Below, piece after piece: positions 1 through 6,228 of a DNA stretch of 9,223 nucleotides. Source of the stretch: Spirochaetaceae bacterium (GTDB lineage Bacteria > Spirochaetota > Spirochaetia > Treponematales > Breznakiellaceae). The notes below the pieces were generated by a model. It did no database searches and had not been told where the DNA came from. It saw only the letters and a list, made by a program, of their open reading frames with translations. The stretch is taken from contig JAISCO010000128.1 in the NCBI GenBank assembly GCA_031265535.1, positions 1-9,223 of the forward strand. Direction: 5' to 3'. Position 1 is the first letter of the stretch. Each line of letters starts with the position of its first letter. Both the position numbers and the translations under genes were made by a program.

Positions 1-1900
1 CGGCGCCGTTACCGGCGGCGGCGCTTAGACACATACTAAATAAACGCGGATACGCAAACACGGTAATAAAAACTCCGGCGCGTTCCTCCGGCAGGAAAAC
101 ACGCTCAAGATTCTGGCGATTGTTTTCTAACGGCGTAACAAAAAAATATAATTGATGATCGGACAAAAATGAAATGGCAAAACGGTTAAATGTGTAAAGG
201 TACGGTCCCCCGATCACCCCCCCCAAATCCGCCAAAGCCGCGTTTTCACTTTTTAACAAAGAAATATGCGCCAAGTTGTTAATCACATAACGTGAATATC
301 CGGCCTCGATAAGTTTTGGCAGCGCGGTTTCGTATAAATCAACGTCATTTTCCGCAAAGAATGGAGGCAGTACCAGAATAATATCTTTTGGCTTGAACGG
401 CAGCGGTTTTTTTTCGCGCGCCAAACGCTTTATGATTCCAGTCGAAACATAAAGCATCAATGCCGCCGGTTTTACCGACTGCGCGATATACATATCTTCT
501 ATACGCGAAACGCAGACATACAAGCCCTCTGGAAAAATATTTTCCATATTTTTTTTTACCGGTTTGAATTTTACCGGCGGCGCTTTTTCAAAACCGGGCT
601 GCCCGTGCCTCCGCCTGCCGACATCATCTTTTTGTAAAACCGGCTGATAGCGCCGCGACATTTCCTTTACGCTTATCAAATAAACATTGTCGCCTTCCGA
701 GAAACCGGCGGGTATGTCCACCCAGAACGAACCGTCCGCCTGATACTCGACGCGCTTTATTTTATGAGACGCCCGCTCTAAATCGTCCGCCCGGTGTATG
801 CGTATTGAATCACCGGCGCTAAGTTCAATCATGTCGGACGCGGCGGTGTCCGTGTCCGTAGCAGTGTCCGTGCCGGTAGACGCGCCGCCGCCTATACGAG
901 CGAACACGCCGTCATTTCCGGTTTTTATCTTTTCAATACAACCCAATTTGATGCCGGTTCCGCCGTCACGCGACGGATTTAACCAGTCATTTGACGCGGG
1001 ACGCCCATCAAAATAAAAAAACGTTTTTTGACGGGCAAAATCATTTTTAAGCATAGTTTTTGCCGCGTCGATTCCGGTTTGGGGAACTTCAGCGCCGCTC
1101 GCAACGGCATTTTCAACAGCATCAAGCGCGGCGCGGTATGCGCGGACAACAGATCCAACATAATCGGCGCTTTTCATCCTGCCTTCGATCTTGAAAGCGT
1201 TTACACCCGCGTCAAGCAAAAGCGGTATTTTTTCCAGCAACTGCAAATCGCGCGGACTAAAATAATAGGCGCTCTCGTTATCGTCCGTGGAGTAAAGCCT
1301 GCGGCAAGCCTGAGTACACATACCGCGGTTCGCTGATTTTCCGCCTAAATAACTGGAAAACAGACACAATCCTGAAACGCTTACACAGAGTGAACCGTGT
1401 ACAAAAATTTCCAATTCAATGTTCGTATTTTCGCGTATCGCTTTTATTTCCTTAAAAGAAAGCTCGCGGGCAAGCACAACCCGCGTTACGCCTTCTTTGG
1501 ACAGCAGATTGGCCGCCTTTGACGAGGCAACATTCATCTGGGTTGACGAGTGAATCTTTAACGACGGGAAATAAGAACGCGCCATCTGTACTATGCCGAA
1601 ATCCTGAACGATGATCCCGTCGCAGGGCAATTTTGACAAATACTTTAATATCTGATACACGCGGTCGGCCTCGCGCTGCTCAAAAATCGTATTTACGGCA
1701 ACATAGAGCCTGCGCCCTGTACGGCGTAAACTCCGCGCCGCGTCTTCAAGTTGGGCGTAACTAAAGTTGGCGCCGCGAAGCCGCGCGTTAAATTGCTTTA
1801 ATCCAACATATACGGCATCCGCGCCGGAAGCAAACGCCGCGTTAAACGCCTCTACACTTCCTGCCGGCGCAAGTAATTCAATTTTTCTAATTTCTTTCAC
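1..1900 (-). CDS. U32 family protein (RlhA-like, DUF3656 type), 3' end outside the window
   Basis: The minus-strand frame is open from GTG at 1900 to the left edge, giving 633 residues. The start is supported by AAAGGA at 1907-1912, six bases upstream, and no other in-frame start is better placed. The N-terminus (IELLAPAGS, then GADAVYVG) is typical of U32 TIM-barrel proteins. The U32 signature lies at residues 165-182 (E-x-F-x2-G-S-L-C ... G-x-C), with cysteines 172, 179, 195 and 199. The block KIEGRMKSADYV follows at 237-248. Known members of this long class (RlhA, 23S rRNA C2501 hydroxylation) modify RNA rather than cleave protein, and related U32 proteins carry an iron-sulfur cluster on conserved cysteines. 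RNA modification here is therefore an inference. E. coli RlhA is about 650 residues, and this protein is at least that long. A Thr/Asp-rich insertion sits near residues 340-356. The adjacent gene 2325-3020 diverges from it and is unrelated. Confidence 0.9.
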   Translation of the reverse strand, partial: MKEIRKIELLAPAGSVEAFNAAFASGADAVYVGLKQFNARLRGANFSYAQLEDAARSLRRTGRRLYVAVNTIFEQREADRVYQILKYLSKLPCDGIIVQDFGIVQMARSYFPSLKIHSSTQMNVASSKAANLLSKEGVTRVVLARELSFKEIKAIRENTNIELEIFVHGSLCVSVSGLCLFSSYLGGKSANRGMCTQACRRLYSTDDNESAYYFSPRDLQLLEKIPLLLDAGVNAFKIEGRMKSADYVGSVVRAYRAALDAVENAVASGAEVPQTGIDAAKTMLKNDFARQKTFFYFDGRPASNDWLNPSRDGGTGIKLGCIEKIKTGNDGVFARIGGGASTGTDTATDTDTAASDMIELSAGDSIRIHRADDLERASHKIKRVEYQADGSFWVDIPAGFSEGDNVYLISVKEMSRRYQPVLQKDDVGRRRHGQPGFEKAPPVKFKPVKKNMENIFPEGLYVCVSRIEDMYIAQSVKPAALMLYVSTGIIKRLAREKKPLPFKPKDIILVLPPFFAENDVDLYETALPKLIEAGYSRYVINNLAHISLLKSENAALADLGGVIGGPYLYTFNRFAISFLSDHQLYFFVTPLENNRQNLERVFLPEERAGVFITVFAYPRLFSMCLSAAAGNGA

Positions 1901-1957
1901 AAATAATCCTTTAGTTCCATGTTACGCAATTTAAGAAATTAAGCCAATCCAGAATTC

Positions 1958-1997
1958 GGAAAGGAAAAAGGAAAAAGGAAAAAGGAAAAAGGAAAAA
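1958..1997. repeat. GGAAAAA heptamer tandem repeat
   Basis: Five perfect GGAAAAA units occupy 1963-1997 and are preceded by a partial GGAAA at 1958-1962. The array lies about 60-100 bp upstream of the U32 start codon. Similar A/G-rich strings occur near 3216-3237 (on the other strand), 6047-6069 and 6661-6693, so this belongs to a family of simple repeats. Slippage could change its length between strains. Confidence 0.9.
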
Positions 1998-2000
1998 GAA

Positions 2001-2032
2001 TTAACAATTATCAATGAGCAATTAGGAATGAG
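2001..2032 (+). repeat. AT-rich dispersed repeat, copy 1
   Basis: The segment contains TTAACAATTATCAATGAG followed by CAATTAGGAATGAG. The same word recurs at 3189-3215 (inverted), 6617-6647 and 6803-6850, in each case next to or between A/G-rich heptamer-like strings. It is probably one composite intergenic repeat family. Confidence 0.85.
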
Positions 2033-2040
2033 AAGGGAGA

Positions 2041-2096
2041 GGGGGAAGTCTCCCCCTACGCCCGCACACGGTTGCGGACTACCCCCTCAGCGGGGG
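2041..2096. repeat. Array of three consecutive hairpins
   Basis: Three perfect stems occur almost back to back. The first is GGGGGA-AGTC-TCCCCC at 2041-2056. The second is CCGCA/TGCGG around a six-base loop at 2062-2077. The third is CCCCC/GGGGG around TCAGC at 2082-2096. No coding frame in this stretch looks real. A shorter related hairpin, CGCA-GGGT-TGCG, occurs at 6731-6742, so the array may be part of a dispersed element. Confidence 0.75.
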
Positions 2097-2169
2097 CAAA
2101 ATGTTCTAAGCTGCCCCGGAGTCCCGAAACAGGATATTGAGTCTTGGAGGATGCCCCCGCAACGCCCCC

Positions 2170-2287
2170 ACCCGCCAGCCCGCCAGCGGGTGTCGCGTAT
2201 GCCAGTCGCCTTTGCCTTACCGACGGCACAGAGTGAAGGCTGTTTTCGGTATGCCGGCGCGGAGCGCATATAAACCCGCTGGCGGGT
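2170..2287 (+). repeat. REP/MITE-like element, copy A (divergent)
   Basis: This copy shares two blocks with copies B and C: GCGTATGCCA near its left end and GCGCGGAGCGCATATAAACC at 2257-2276. Its right end, ACCCGCTGGCGGGT (2274-2287), is a 6-bp-arm palindrome. The inverted equivalent CCCGCCAGCGGGT lies at the left end (about 2179-2191), so the element has terminal inverted repeats. The middle is divergent. It has no transposase and ends 37 bp before the next gene. Confidence 0.75.
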
Positions 2288-2309
2288 GGTTTTAACGTGG
2301 GGGCCGCAT

Positions 2310-2324
2310 TATACTTAGACTAAG
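2310..2324 (+). promoter_or_regulatory. Possible -10 box and small inverted repeat at the start of the nuclease-like gene
   Basis: TATACT at 2310-2315 matches five of six bases of the sigma-70 -10 box, but no good -35 is visible. It overlaps the inverted repeat CTTAG-A-CTAAG (2314-2324), which abuts the ATG. No Shine-Dalgarno sequence is present. Transcription from this box would start almost at the ATG. This is inference from the sequence only. Confidence 0.4.
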
Positions 2325-3020
2325 ATGATAGGCGTTGAAAATGAAAGTTCGCTGCACCGCGCGTTAAAGAACGCCTATGCGGGGGAGGGGGGTAAGACCG
2401 AGATCGCAAACGGGGCGTATGTCTGTGACTGCGTAAACAGCGCGGGGGATATTATCGAGATACAGACAGGCAGTTTCGCGCCGTTGAGTAAAAAACTACC
2501 GCGGCTTAGCGGCAGCAATCGTATAAAAATTGTTCATCCCATAATTGAAGAAAAATATATAGCCTTGTACGATAACGACAATAATCTTATGCGTATGAGA
2601 AAAAGTCCCAAAAAAGGATGTAAATGGGACCTTTTTAACGCGCTGGTATACGCGCCGCTGCTGCCTCTTTTGCCGAGGCTGTCGGTGGAACTTGCCGTAG
2701 TTGATGTACTTGAAGAACGAAAAGCGGACGGTAAAGGTTCGTGGCGCAGGGGCGGTGTCAGCGTACAGGATAAGCATCTGCAAAAATACAAACAGACTAT
2801 TCCGCTCTATGGTTTAAAAGACTATCTGCAATTCATTCCATTCAAAAAAAGTGAAACTTTTACCGCCGCGTCTCTGGCGGACAAAAGCGGCATAAAACCC
2901 GCCCTTGCCCGCAAAACAATATATGTTCTTCAACGCCTAAACCTCATTGAGCAGATAGGAAAATGCGGACGCTCAAAATTATTCTGTGCGGCTCGCGGGT
3001 CTAAGCCGGGCTGCAAATGA
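2325..3020 (+). CDS. Putative restriction-fold protein with C-terminal winged helix
   Basis: This 231-residue protein belongs to a family I recall as uncharacterised bacterial proteins (perhaps DUF8091; the label is uncertain). The N-terminal half has conserved E26, D35 and an E45-x-Q47 strand within GDIIEIQTGSF, followed by a basic KKL helix and IVHPI. This layout fits a PD-(D/E)XK-like nuclease fold with Gln in place of the usual Lys, so catalysis is not assured. RKSPKKG at 92-98 is another family mark. Residues about 178-222 read as a winged helix (SLADKSGIKPALARKTIYVL), suggesting DNA binding. The ATG at 2325 has no clear ribosome-binding site. The gene stands alone between inverted copies of an AT-rich repeat, which suggests an accessory cargo gene. 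A role in defence or repair is possible but not shown. Both strands of its interior carry shadow frames only. Confidence 0.75.
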   Translation: MIGVENESSLHRALKNAYAGEGGKTEIANGAYVCDCVNSAGDIIEIQTGSFAPLSKKLPRLSGSNRIKIVHPIIEEKYIALYDNDNNLMRMRKSPKKGCKWDLFNALVYAPLLPLLPRLSVELAVVDVLEERKADGKGSWRRGGVSVQDKHLQKYKQTIPLYGLKDYLQFIPFKKSETFTAASLADKSGIKPALARKTIYVLQRLNLIEQIGKCGRSKLFCAARGSKPGCK

Positions 3021-3188
3021 GCCCCTCCAGCAATTCCGATTTCGGGAAAATCATGGATTTGATATAGTTTCGATATAGTTTTAAAGGCACTTTTTTGATT
3101 TTGGGCGCATTTTTGCTCCGTAAAAACAGTGCTTTCCGCTCTAATTTGCTTCGTTACGCTTCGTAAATTACGCTTGTGCCGCCTCTTC

Positions 3189-3238
3189 CATTGCTAATTG
3201 CTCATTGCTAATTCCTTTTTCCCTTTTACTTTTTACCT
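3189..3238 (-). repeat. AT-rich dispersed repeat, copy 2 (inverted), with heptamer-like tail
   Basis: Read on the minus strand, this is a GGTAAAAAGTAAAAGG-type string, then GGAATTAGCAATGAG and CAATTAGCAATG. It matches copy 1 (1963-2032) in the opposite orientation and in the same composite order. The two copies therefore form an inverted pair around the nuclease-like gene, about 1.2 kb apart. Confidence 0.85.
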
Positions 3239-3283
3239 CTTTGCGGGGGCCATCCGTGTTGGCGCTGATTTTCGTTTTTAAAT

Positions 3284-3297
3284 CCCCCCCCCCCCCC
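3284..3297. repeat. Homopolymer of 14 C (14 G on the minus strand)
   Basis: Fourteen consecutive C bases run from 3284 to 3297, 29 bp beyond the stop of the interrupted Ig-lipoprotein frame. A small stem CCCCGG/CCGGGG on the minus strand precedes it (about 3295-3313). Such tracts slip easily and are hard to sequence, so the length is uncertain. No credible gene uses the tract as coding sequence. Confidence 0.9.
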
Positions 3298-3325
3298 GGT
3301 ACCGCGCCGGGGAAGTATGCTGGCG

Positions 3326-3589
3326 TTACCGGACCTTGGTGATAGGCTGATTCCCAAAAGCCCCGCCGCTGATCTCTCCGCTAGGAACATTGCCGGTAAA
3401 ATTAAAATGGGCCTGGGATGGCGCGCCGCGGCTATTATCCGGCACAACAAAAGATATACTTTTTATTGACGGTGTATTCACTATCCAGTTGTATTTTCCG
3501 CTGAATTCGTATCCGGGATGATGTGGAACTGTAGACATGGTCAAAGAAAAGGTATTCTCACTTATTACAAGTGTTATTTCGCTGGTTTC
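3326..3589 (-). pseudogene. In-frame continuation of the Ig lipoprotein after a TAA stop (lipocalin-like C-terminal domain)
   Basis: Directly after the TAA at 3592-3590, the same minus-strand frame stays open for 87 residues to a TAA at 3328-3326. It reads ETSEITLVISENTFSLTM, then FSGKYNWIV, then GNVPSGEISGGAFGNQPI. Alternating beta strands of this kind complete the LVGTWRGT motif at the end of the upstream ORF, as in small lipocalin-like domains of secreted spirochaete proteins. The TTG at 3544 could be read as a start, but it has no Shine-Dalgarno sequence and would omit the first strands. One base change (for example GAA to TAA) explains the break. Alternatives are a sequencing error or readthrough. 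I favour a nonsense mutation, with fairly high confidence that the two parts were one protein. Confidence 0.7.
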
Positions 3590-4492
3590 TTATCCACCTC
3601 CCCCTCCCTCCGCGGCGGTTTTGGTATAGCGATGTGTGCTTGTCCCGCGCCAAGTTCCTACAAGCGGGTTGGACGCCACCGTTACCGTAAAGGAAGCGCT
3701 CGCTCCCCCCACCGTAATCGTAACCCTCTGACTTCCCGCCTTTAACTTGTCGTAGCCCGAAATCATTCCGCCGGAAATATTCAGCGCCTCCGGTGAAGAC
3801 GCTCCCTGCCGCGTTCCCTGAACCTTCATGCCGCCAAGGTTAAGGTCTTCCCCGAATTCATAGTTTGTCTTCGACGGCGGCGCGGTAATCGCTATGGACT
3901 GTAACGCCGCTACCGTTACGGAAAAGTTAGTCGTCTGACCTTGGCTGCTAACCGTCAGTGTCTGTTTCCCCGGACGCTTCGTATCAAAGCCTGAAATATT
4001 CCCAGCCGTAATTTGCAGAGGCTCTTCGCCAATGCCCTCCCAGATCCCGTTCACCCTGATGCCGGTCAGGTTGAGACCTTCCCCGACAAAGTACTCGGTC
4101 TTATCCGGCGCCGACACAAGGGCGATTTTCGAAATAGGCGCCACTTTTACGGTAAAAGTCGTGCTGTTCCGTTGGCCGTCCTTCTCATAGGAAACCGTAA
4201 CGGTTTGCTCACCGGGCTTGTCCTTATCGTACCCGGAGATCCGCAAGGCATTCGCGCCGATGGTTTCGGCGTTGCCCTTTTTGTAATGCTCCGTTGCGGT
4301 AAGCCCCGCCGGGTCGAATTCCTGCCCTTGTCCGTACACTGTCCTGACAGGCTGACCGCTAACCTCAACCGACTGGAGCGTGTTACACCCCGCCAGTGAA
4401 AGAGAAAAAATCGCCGTTACGAGGAGGGCTAAACCGGCCATTCCGCTCCGCGAAATGGCTTGAAAGATACCATACTTTTGCTTTATTTTCAT
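3590..4492 (-). CDS. Lipoprotein with three bacterial Ig-like (Big_3 type) domains, C-terminus cut by a stop codon
   Basis: This ORF has 300 residues. It begins with a long lipoprotein signal peptide ending in the lipobox LAGC (Cys36), so it should be anchored in the membrane, exposed to periplasm or surface. Three Ig-like repeats follow at about 41-117, 118-195 and 196-272. Each ends in a pattern like SGYDKDKPGEQTVTV followed by FTVTV, typical of the Big_3 family. After these comes SNPLVGTWRGT, the first strand of a lipocalin-like domain, then five Gly and TAA. The frame continues open past that stop (see 3326-3589), so the product is probably truncated. The start at 4492 is well supported by AAGGAGT at 4498-4504, six bases upstream. 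It is the last gene of the likely operon beginning at 5952, 153 bp after its neighbour. Binding partners are unknown; adhesion or cell-envelope interaction is a guess from the domain type. Confidence 0.85.
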   Translation of the reverse strand: MKIKQKYGIFQAISRSGMAGLALLVTAIFSLSLAGCNTLQSVEVSGQPVRTVYGQGQEFDPAGLTATEHYKKGNAETIGANALRISGYDKDKPGEQTVTVSYEKDGQRNSTTFTVKVAPISKIALVSAPDKTEYFVGEGLNLTGIRVNGIWEGIGEEPLQITAGNISGFDTKRPGKQTLTVSSQGQTTNFSVTVAALQSIAITAPPSKTNYEFGEDLNLGGMKVQGTRQGASSPEALNISGGMISGYDKLKAGSQRVTITVGGASASFTVTVASNPLVGTWRGTSTHRYTKTAAEGGGGG

Positions 4493-4645
4493 GGTTTACT
4501 CCTTAATGCGCCAAGGCCCCCAATGGAGCATTAGCCAAATCTAAGATACCCAAAAAGGTGGAACATCCGCCCGGGTTTCAAGCAATCCTGCCGGCGGACA
4601 CACCTTATAAACAGGGGCGGAGAGGCGCTTATGCCGCCTTAGAAT

Positions 4646-5380
4646 CTACCGGACTCGCTTTAAGTAATAGGCAATGAGATTCCCGCGACTCTCATAAGCT
4701 CCGACACCGGTATTCTTGTGATCATTTAATATTCTAATAGCCTGGTTGAGAACCGAAATATGGGGAGCATCTTCGCGGTAATCTATACGAGCCTGATTAT
4801 AGATGTTTCGCGGAGTATCATAACGGGCAGGAACAGAAGGAGGATTATAGTAATAACCCTGGTCATCCGGCTCCGGCCGGTTATCATACATACTGTCGGC
4901 ATCCCCGTCATGTTCCTGGGCATAGCCGTTAAATTCAGCCATTGTCGCGCCATAATATGCCCCCCAATGCACCCACACTGTGTCGTCCGCTTTTCGTATC
5001 GGTATCTTGACGCCGCTATAAAGAACACCCCCCGAATAGGTGAGACTGCTGTTAGTGCAACTTTTAATTGCGGTAATTGAACCGCCGGACTGGGTAAGCG
5101 TTCCGGTTCCGTTCTCCACCCCGCTGATATAGAGGGTAAAGGGCTGGTCCCCGTCGTCAGCGCTTGTAACTTCAATCTCTATCAAAGAACCATCAGAAAG
5201 TACTCCCTGAAATCCGTTTACATGAGTTACTTCAAGGAGTTTCTCTTCACTGCCGCCCGCAAAACCAGGACCGGCAGCCTCGTGACCGGGGTCATTAAAG
5301 GTTCCGCCGCTGCATACGGTAAGCGACGCTAAAACCGCAATCAGCAGGACGGTCTTGAGCGCCACTGTAATTTGTTTCAT
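4646..5380 (-). CDS. Putative lipoprotein of unknown family
   Basis: This 244-residue protein has a basic N-terminus, a hydrophobic stretch and the relaxed lipobox LTVC at Cys23, of the kind spirochaetes tolerate. It is therefore probably lipidated and exported. The mature part starts with a Gly/Ser-rich linker. Next comes a beta-rich segment (about 48-125: VLSDGSLIEIEVTS, FTLYISGVENGTG). An acidic and aromatic stretch follows near 150-185 (HDGDADSMYDNRPEPDD, GYYYNPP), then a helical tail. I do not recognise a named domain. The start is supported by AAGGGAG seven bases upstream. The start lies only 11 bp after the stop of the barrel gene, so the two are almost surely co-transcribed. The pairing of barrel and lipoprotein suggests an outer-membrane function, but no specific role can be read. 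The reverse strand holds shadow frames only. Confidence 0.8.
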   Translation of the reverse strand: MKQITVALKTVLLIAVLASLTVCSGGTFNDPGHEAAGPGFAGGSEEKLLEVTHVNGFQGVLSDGSLIEIEVTSADDGDQPFTLYISGVENGTGTLTQSGGSITAIKSCTNSSLTYSGGVLYSGVKIPIRKADDTVWVHWGAYYGATMAEFNGYAQEHDGDADSMYDNRPEPDDQGYYYNPPSVPARYDTPRNIYNQARIDYREDAPHISVLNQAIRILNDHKNTGVGAYESRGNLIAYYLKRVR

Positions 5381-5391
5381 CTTTCGCTCCC

Positions 5392-5952
5392 TTAAAACGC
5401 GCCGCCGATGCTCAAACTCGGCTGCCAGCCGAGGGGTGTGGGGACATCGACCGAGCTTGGCGTCTTAGCATAGACAAAGGCCATAGACGGCTCAAGGAAG
5501 AATTTGGCGGTGAACATCAGTTTGTAGCCCGCCTTTAGGGACATGGTGATCCCGGTGAAGCCGCCTTTTTTCGAATCGGTTTCCCCGTCATACGAGAACA
5601 CATTGAAACCCAGCCCCACGTCAATAAAAAACTTGTCCGGGCCCGACGATTGCGGATACCAGCGTCCGTGCGCGGCAAGGCCGAAATAGAAAATGTCTAT
5701 CCGCGAGGCTTCGCCGAAATAGAGATCCGCGGCTGCGCCCACGGTGTAATGCGGGCGTACCAGATACTCGAAGCCCGGCGCAAGGGCGAACATTGAGTTG
5801 TCCGCATCGCTGTCTGTCCAGATAATGCCCTTGACCAGAGGGAACGTGTCCAGGCTTATGGCTGCTTTCGCCGTACCCTCCTGCGCAAAAGCGCTCACCG
5901 TGATTACCGTCCCAATGACGATAACACCTAAAAATTTTTTAAGTTTGTTCAT
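5392..5952 (-). CDS. Small outer-membrane beta-barrel protein
   Basis: I start this protein at ATG 5952 (186 residues) because AAAGGAG at 5960-5966 sits seven bases upstream and a normal Sec signal peptide follows (MNKLKKF ... VSAFAQEG, cleavage likely after AFA). The frame also opens at ATG 5997, but that codon lies in a leader hairpin. The mature protein alternates hydrophobic and polar residues with aromatic ends (IDIFYFGLAAHGRWY, FFIDVGLGFNVF, MSLKAGYKLMF). It ends in Phe (LSIGGAF), the usual C-terminal signal for outer-membrane barrel assembly. The length suggests about eight strands. Similar small barrels are common hypothetical proteins in treponemes; substrate or porin activity is not readable. 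It is the first gene of the envelope operon and follows a long structured leader, which suggests regulation after initiation. Confidence 0.8.
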   Translation of the reverse strand: MNKLKKFLGVIVIGTVITVSAFAQEGTAKAAISLDTFPLVKGIIWTDSDADNSMFALAPGFEYLVRPHYTVGAAADLYFGEASRIDIFYFGLAAHGRWYPQSSGPDKFFIDVGLGFNVFSYDGETDSKKGGFTGITMSLKAGYKLMFTAKFFLEPSMAFVYAKTPSSVDVPTPLGWQPSLSIGGAF

Positions 5953-5965
5953 AAGAAAACTCCTT

Positions 5966-5997
5966 TGTGTGCCTTTCACACACGCGGTCTCCCGCAT
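5966..5997 (-). promoter_or_regulatory. Two hairpins directly upstream of the barrel gene's Shine-Dalgarno site
   Basis: On the minus strand, GCGG-GAGA-CCGC (core 5995-5984) forms a stem with a GNRA tetraloop and can be extended to six pairs. It is followed by TGTGTG-AAAGG-CACACA (5982-5966), whose loop AAAGG copies part of the real Shine-Dalgarno site (AAAGGAG, 5966-5960). The second stem ends on the first base of that site. Translational control is plausible but untested. Confidence 0.5.
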
Positions 5998-6123
5998 AAA
6001 AATTGATTTTGTTCACCGCATACGCGGGTAACACCTTGTTTCAGATAAAAGGTAAAAAGTAAAAGGTAAAGATGTCGCTGTCCCCATACTCTAATTCGAT
6101 CACCTCATTTTTCCGTTCGCTGT

Positions 6124-6156
6124 AAAAAGACTCGTGGAGTCCCTTCGTTTTGGACT
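6124..6156 (-). terminator. Attenuator-like terminator with competing antiterminator stem
   Basis: On the minus strand, GACTC-CAC-GAGTC (6141-6129) is followed by TTTTT (6128-6124). G-U and A-U pairs can extend the stem. Upstream, AGTCC (6156-6152) pairs perfectly with GGACT (6142-6138), which would consume the 5' arm of the terminator. The two structures exclude each other, as in transcription attenuators. It lies within the leader of the barrel-lipoprotein operon, well before the first gene. Confidence 0.5.
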
Positions 6157-6199
6157 TAGGTTTCAAAAGAAACTACTCCGTAACTATGATATAGATAGT

Positions 6200-6228
6200 A
6201 TATTATTATGTTATATATAATTTGTCAA
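6200..6228 (-). promoter_or_regulatory. Candidate promoter of the envelope operon
   Basis: On the minus strand, TTGACA (6228-6223) matches the -35 consensus perfectly. Seventeen bases later TAATAT (6205-6200) is a four-of-six -10 box in a strongly AT-rich stretch. The predicted transcription start is near 6193. The -35 overlaps that of the divergent regulator gene, so the two promoters could interfere or be co-regulated. Confidence 0.5.

Larger units (their letters stand above)
1901..2324. other. Repeat-rich divergent intergenic region
   Basis: This 424-bp spacer separates the divergent starts of the U32 gene and the nuclease-like gene. I find no convincing gene in it. It contains, in order, a GGAAAAA heptamer array, an AT-rich dispersed repeat, three consecutive GC-rich hairpins and one copy of the REP/MITE-like element. 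These are listed separately. The open frames that cross it run through the repeats and are not supported as genes. Confidence 0.75.
3021..3325. other. Convergent intergenic region with repeats
   Basis: No gene is visible between the two convergent 3' ends. The region holds two direct copies of GATATAGTTT (3061-3070 and 3072-3081) and TAATTT ... AAATTA as 6-bp inverted arms around two GCTTCGT copies (3142-3170). It also holds an inverted copy of the AT-rich repeat and a 14-C tract. I see no convincing Rho-independent terminator with a T run for either flanking gene. Confidence 0.7.
5953..6193 (-). promoter_or_regulatory. Structured leader of the envelope operon
   Basis: From the proposed promoter at 6200-6228 to the ATG at 5952 there is a leader of roughly 240 nt without a convincing gene. 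On the minus strand it carries GTTTC-TTTT-GAAAC (6173-6160) and then an attenuator-like stem pair (6156-6124). Next comes an A/G-rich insertion made of GGTAAAAAG-type repeat words (6047-6069), read there as T/C. A GC hairpin (6032-6011), a GNRA hairpin (5997-5982) and a stem touching the Shine-Dalgarno site (5982-5966) follow. CCCGC at 6028-6024 can also pair with GCGGG at 5995-5991, so the last stems can exchange partners. No known riboswitch class is recognised. Confidence 0.5.

Noticed and set aside
2028..2273. Plus-strand 81-codon frame in the divergent spacer
   Set aside because: It consists of the hairpin array and REP copy A. It is rich in Pro and Arg from repeat sequence and has no good ribosome site.
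3226..3450. Minus-strand 74-codon frame crossing the 14-G tract
   Set aside because: It overlaps, in another frame, the clearly protein-like continuation of the Ig lipoprotein, and has no domain or ribosome site.
5997..5997. ATG at 5997 as the start of the barrel protein
   Set aside because: It lies inside the GNRA leader hairpin without a ribosome site. ATG 5952 has AAAGGAG and starts a proper signal peptide.
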